A stretch of DNA of 64,000 bases, taken from contig JAIETP010000003.1 of NCBI GenBank assembly GCA_019744975.1, positions 62,001-126,000 on the forward strand, read 5' to 3'. Under the pieces are notes generated by a model, which saw only the letters and a list, made by a program, of their open reading frames with translations, was not told where the DNA came from and did not search any database. Position 1 is the stretch's first letter; each line of letters begins with the position of its first letter. Below, one piece after another: positions 60,742 to 64,000 of the stretch. Both the position numbers and the translations under genes were made by a program. The stretch is from Burkholderiales bacterium (GTDB lineage Bacteria > Pseudomonadota > Gammaproteobacteria > Burkholderiales > SG8-41).

Positions 60742-62427
60742 TCAGACCGTTGTTTCAGTATCCGCGTTTTTGATCACCACCCGGTTGCGTCCACCCTGTT
60801 TGGCCTCGTACATCGCAAGGTCGGCGATCCGCACCAGGCCTTCCGCGGACTCACGCAATTCCCGGCTGACGGCGATTCCAATCGAGGCCGTGATCGTACC
60901 CAGCGACTGGCCGCCGTAGGTCAGCTTGAGTCCGGCGATTTCAATGCGCACCGCTTCCGCCCGCGCCAGCGCGATGTCCTCGGCCGCTTCGGGCAGCACG
61001 ACGACAAATTCCTCGCCGCCATGGCGCGCAACAAGGTCGGATCCGCGCACCACGGCGCGGATCGCGTAAGTCACGTTTTTCAATACCAGGTCGCCGGCCT
61101 CATGGCCCCAGCAGTCGTTGATTTTCTTGAAATGGTCGATGTCGAGCAGCATCAGCGCCAGCGGCGTTTTTTTGCGGCGGGCGCGCATCAGTTCGGCGCC
61201 CAGCGCCTCCCACAGGTAACGCCGGTTCGGCAGGCCGGTCAAGTGATCGGTCGCCGCCTGATGATTGAGGCGCTGCAATGCATCCTGCAGTTCAGTATCG
61301 CGAATCTGCAGTTCCTGCGCCATCGCATCGAACGCGGAACCGAGTCGGGTCAGCTCTTCATCACCTTTGCCAAAACCGGCGCGCGCGGCCAGATCGCCGG
61401 TGCGTATGCGGTCGGCGACATCAAGCAGCGTGCGTACACGGCGCAGCACCAGGATCTCGGCGCCGAACCAGGCGACCACCACCAGCAGGATGGTGATGAC
61501 AAGAATCCCGAAGGTGGTGCGCAGCAATGCCTGGTCCGCTTCCGCGAAAATCATGTGCGAAGGTACGCTGACAATGACACGCAGCGGCGCAATACCATCG
61601 GGATTCATGCCGACGTTTTCAACCGCATAGAGACGCGACACGCCATCCTGGTCCGTCGCGGCGAACAGGCTGTTACCCGGACGGGACAAGGCCTCAATAA
61701 CGCGCGGATTCGGATGCTTTTCGCCAATACTTACCTTGGTCGTCGGATATTGAGCAAGCACGACATTGTTGCGGTCGAGAATGGTGACCATGCGGCCAAG
61801 CGCCGAGCGCAGGCCCTCGCGACGGGATTCACCCTGCTCAATGAAGGTCTCGATGTTCAGTCCGGCGAATGCCACCACCTGCAGGCTCCCGTCGGCATTC
61901 ATCACCGGATAGGCGAAATTGATTCCTGAAGAACCAGTCACCCGTCCGACCTGGTATTCACCGACACTGAACTTGCCGCTCTCCACCGCCATCCTGAAAT
62001 AGGAACGATCCCTGACGTTGACCGATCCGCTGCTGTTGCTGACGGTCGAGCTGCAAAAAACATCGCCGCTGGGCAGGGTCAGTCCCATCGCCCGGTACAG
62101 GCCGCCTCCCTCGGGCAGCAAGCGACGGAAATAACGATGGCACTCCACGCGGTCGGCCAGCAGATGGTCCGCCTGGCTGCCGATCGCGATCAGCAACTGA
62201 TGGGCGCTCTCCATGAGTTGCTCGGGACGTTTGGCGACCAGTTCGGCGATCAGCCGCAATTCCTGCTGCTCGTCGTGCTCCGCCACTTCGCGCTGCATGA
62301 TGCTGCTGTAAATCACCAATGCCAGAATCGGCAGTGCCGAGGCAACAATCAGTATTGCAATGCGGGCGCGGGTGCTCAGGTTTTTCAAGATTTGGCCAGT
62401 CTCTTTTTTTACCGTTGTTTCAAGCAT
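60742..62427 (-). CDS. dCache diguanylate cyclase
   Basis: 561 residues. TM1 about 22-42, periplasmic double-Cache sensor (LLPEGGGLYRAMGLTLPSGDVFCSS, NVRDRSYFRMAVES, GRVTGSSGINFAYPV), TM2 about 303-323, HAMP, then GGDEF. The active site is GGEEF (470-474) and the RxxD inhibitory site RGSD is at 461-464, so feedback inhibition by c-di-GMP is expected. LTGLPNRR and DIDHFKKINDCWGHEAGD are also present. Sensor layout resembles the histidine kinase at 8.6 kb. Could feed the PilZ-like protein 2 kb downstream. Confidence 0.95.
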   Translation of the reverse strand: MLETTVKKETGQILKNLSTRARIAILIVASALPILALVIYSSIMQREVAEHDEQQELRLIAELVAKRPEQLMESAHQLLIAIGSQADHLLADRVECHRYFRRLLPEGGGLYRAMGLTLPSGDVFCSSTVSNSSGSVNVRDRSYFRMAVESGKFSVGEYQVGRVTGSSGINFAYPVMNADGSLQVVAFAGLNIETFIEQGESRREGLRSALGRMVTILDRNNVVLAQYPTTKVSIGEKHPNPRVIEALSRPGNSLFAATDQDGVSRLYAVENVGMNPDGIAPLRVIVSVPSHMIFAEADQALLRTTFGILVITILLVVVAWFGAEILVLRRVRTLLDVADRIRTGDLAARAGFGKGDEELTRLGSAFDAMAQELQIRDTELQDALQRLNHQAATDHLTGLPNRRYLWEALGAELMRARRKKTPLALMLLDIDHFKKINDCWGHEAGDLVLKNVTYAIRAVVRGSDLVARHGGEEFVVVLPEAAEDIALARAEAVRIEIAGLKLTYGGQSLGTITASIGIAVSRELRESAEGLVRIADLAMYEAKQGGRNRVVIKNADTETTV

Positions 62428-62444
62428 ACCAATGTTCGTCGCGA

Positions 62445-63869
62445 TCAGCGCGGATCAAGCGGCGTCCGCCCCGAGATATCCAGCAGCCGTTCCAGATAAG
62501 CCGCATGCCTGAACAACGCCGTCTCGCCGCGCGGTTTACCAACCACCTGCAGGCCGACCGGCAGCCCGCCACGGGTAAAACCACCGGGCATCGCCAGTAC
62601 CGGACAGGCGGTCATGGTCAGCGCATACGTCAGCACCAGCCAGCCCATGTAACCATCAAAGGCAACACCATCCCAGCTTTCCGGATAACGCCAGTCGACA
62701 TCAAACGGCGGACACAGCGTCGCCGGGCAAATCAACGCATCGTATTGCTCAAAAAATGCTGCGGCGCGGCGAATGATCTCGCCCTGCGCGATTTCGGCAG
62801 CGACAACGTCGGTCAGCTTCAGCTTGAGGCCGAATTCGGCGTTCTCGACGACTTCCGGTTTCAGCACATCGCGGTACTGCGCCAGCAGGGGGGCCACGCG
62901 CGCGATGTAGACGGCACCGCGCAGCGTCAGGAAGTGTTTGCCGGCGTCATTCAGGTCCGGGTGCCTGTGTTCGACGGCAACACCGTCGGCCGCGAGTTTT
63001 GCGGCAAGGGTATCCATGACATGCCTCACTTCGCGATCAACGACCGGCGCCACACCAAGGTCGGTGCTGACCGCCACGCGCAGTGGTTTCTCCGGCCGCG
63101 CCGCGGCCTGGGCAAATGACGGCAGCGGTGTACTCGACCAAAGCGGCGGCGACAGCGGATCGCGCGCATCAAATCCGGCTTCCGCATCGAACATCAGCGC
63201 CACATCGGCCACGGTGCGCGCCATCGGTCCCTCGACCGACAATGGATTGAAGGGTTGTTTCTGGATGCGCGCCACCATGCCGGGACTCGGGCGCAGGCCG
63301 CTGACCGAACAGAATGCCGCGGGGGTGCGGATGCTGCCGCCGAAATCGTTTCCCGTCGCCAGCCACACCTGCCCGGCGGCCAGTGCCGCGGCACTGCCGC
63401 CGGAAGAACCGCTGGCGCTTTTGCGTACATCCCAGGGGTTGCGCGTCGCGCCGAACACGTCGTTGAAGGTATTACCACCGGCGGCGAATTCAGGAAGATT
63501 CGTTTTGCCGATGACGATGGCGCCATGGGCTTCGAGGCGGCGCACCACCGGATCCGAGGCCGGCGCAATGCGATTTTCATACACCCGCGAACCGGAGGTG
63601 CCGCGCACGCCTTCGACGTCGGTATTGTCCTTGACCGCGATCGGCAGGCCGTGGAGAAAACCCGCCGGAGCATCGCTGCGTTTGTGCTGCATCAGCCGCC
63701 GCGCCTGTGTCCGTGCGCGGTCGAAACACAGCGTGACCATGGCATTGATGCGCGGATTGGTTTCGGCGATGCGCGCCTCGGCGGCATCGATCAATTCCAG
63801 CGGCGACACCTCGCCCATTTTCAGCCGCGCCACCGCTTCGGTGGCAGTCCATTTTATGAATTCATGCAC
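62445..63869 (-). CDS. amidase-signature family hydrolase
   Basis: 474 residues from GTG 63869 (GGAGGAG 5 bases upstream); the longer frame lacks family features. The Ser-cisSer-Lys triad is visible as AVKDNTDVEG (Lys) and SASGSSGGSAAALAAG (Ser loop with cis-Ser), with GNDFGGSIRTPAAFCSVSGLRPS (nucleophile Ser in GGSI). Cleaves amide bonds of small molecules; the substrate is not predictable. It lies 17 bp upstream of the diguanylate cyclase gene on the same strand, so they may share a transcript. Confidence 0.93.
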   Translation of the reverse strand: MHEFIKWTATEAVARLKMGEVSPLELIDAAEARIAETNPRINAMVTLCFDRARTQARRLMQHKRSDAPAGFLHGLPIAVKDNTDVEGVRGTSGSRVYENRIAPASDPVVRRLEAHGAIVIGKTNLPEFAAGGNTFNDVFGATRNPWDVRKSASGSSGGSAAALAAGQVWLATGNDFGGSIRTPAAFCSVSGLRPSPGMVARIQKQPFNPLSVEGPMARTVADVALMFDAEAGFDARDPLSPPLWSSTPLPSFAQAAARPEKPLRVAVSTDLGVAPVVDREVRHVMDTLAAKLAADGVAVEHRHPDLNDAGKHFLTLRGAVYIARVAPLLAQYRDVLKPEVVENAEFGLKLKLTDVVAAEIAQGEIIRRAAAFFEQYDALICPATLCPPFDVDWRYPESWDGVAFDGYMGWLVLTYALTMTACPVLAMPGGFTRGGLPVGLQVVGKPRGETALFRHAAYLERLLDISGRTPLDPR

Positions 63870-64000
63870 TGTTGCTCCTCCCTGCATGCGCCGTTCGCAT
63901 GTGATGCTCATGCGCCAATTTCCTCTGCAGTATAACGGTCGGGAGCGCCGCGAACGTGATAGGCTTTCGCTCCCCGCAACACGCCAAATCAACAAATCAA

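Overview
The window is about 64 kb of GC-rich chromosomal DNA that reads as a betaproteobacterium (Burkholderiales-like). The evidence is the gene order glyA-nrdR-ribD-ribE-ribBA-ribH-nusB / thiL / pgpA-pncC-recA-recX-alaS on one strand, two Bug-type tricarboxylate-transport receptors without their permeases, a TRAP transporter, a CaiB/BaiF CoA transferase, YjgA/PmbA/MogA as neighbours, and a waaF fragment at the left edge. I saw no rRNA, tRNA, CRISPR array, prophage or transposase gene.

Layout. 0-8 kb: the 3' part of waaF, a small catabolic group (ComA-like aldolase, tricarballylate-dehydrogenase-like flavoprotein, class II aldolase), a YheT hydrolase and a phosphomannomutase/phosphoglucomutase. 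8-10.5 kb: a histidine kinase and receiver pair. 10.7-16.9 kb: alaS, recX, recA with a LexA box, pncC and pgpA. 16.9-25.1 kb: an accessory island with a FitAB-type toxin-antitoxin pair at one end and a VapBC pair at the other. It holds a cluster of secreted proteins: four paralogues with a nearly constant TPR-containing N-terminal module and differing C-terminal domains, a predicted papain-like peptidase, a Cys-rich coiled-coil protein and a membrane protein. 25.1-36 kb: thiL, a RIO kinase, an ECF sigma/anti-sigma/DUF3455 unit, then nusB, the riboflavin genes, nrdR and glyA. 36-41 kb: TRAP permeases, a mandelate-racemase-family enzyme, an alpha/beta hydrolase and a Bug receptor. 41-49 kb: KefB-type antiporter, lectin-like protein, duplicated SnoaL protein, orphan Mrr nuclease, MFS exporter, a truncated higB with higA, and a DctP receptor. 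49-64 kb: pmbA/yjgA/mogA, esterase, second Bug receptor, coupled FkbM methyltransferase/2OG oxygenase, CoA transferase, GNAT, a PilZ-like protein, a UMF1-type transporter, a diguanylate cyclase and an amidase.

Three things stand out beyond the genes. (1) A family of about 270-bp elements with terminal inverted repeats is present three times. One copy carries matching base changes in both ends, and two neighbouring genes stop inside the element end. (2) A 16-17 bp AT-rich motif (AAGTATTTGTTTTTATT or its close variant) recurs seven times, only between genes and usually within a few bases of a stop codon. (3) Short tandem arrays of 13-15 bp units are scattered through intergenic sites. The tandem TPR-module paralogues, with a decaying remnant of one more copy, are the best candidate for an undescribed system.

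Calls rest on reading the sequence and on recalled family signatures; no database search was run. Starts moved inward from the longest frame are justified in each entry.
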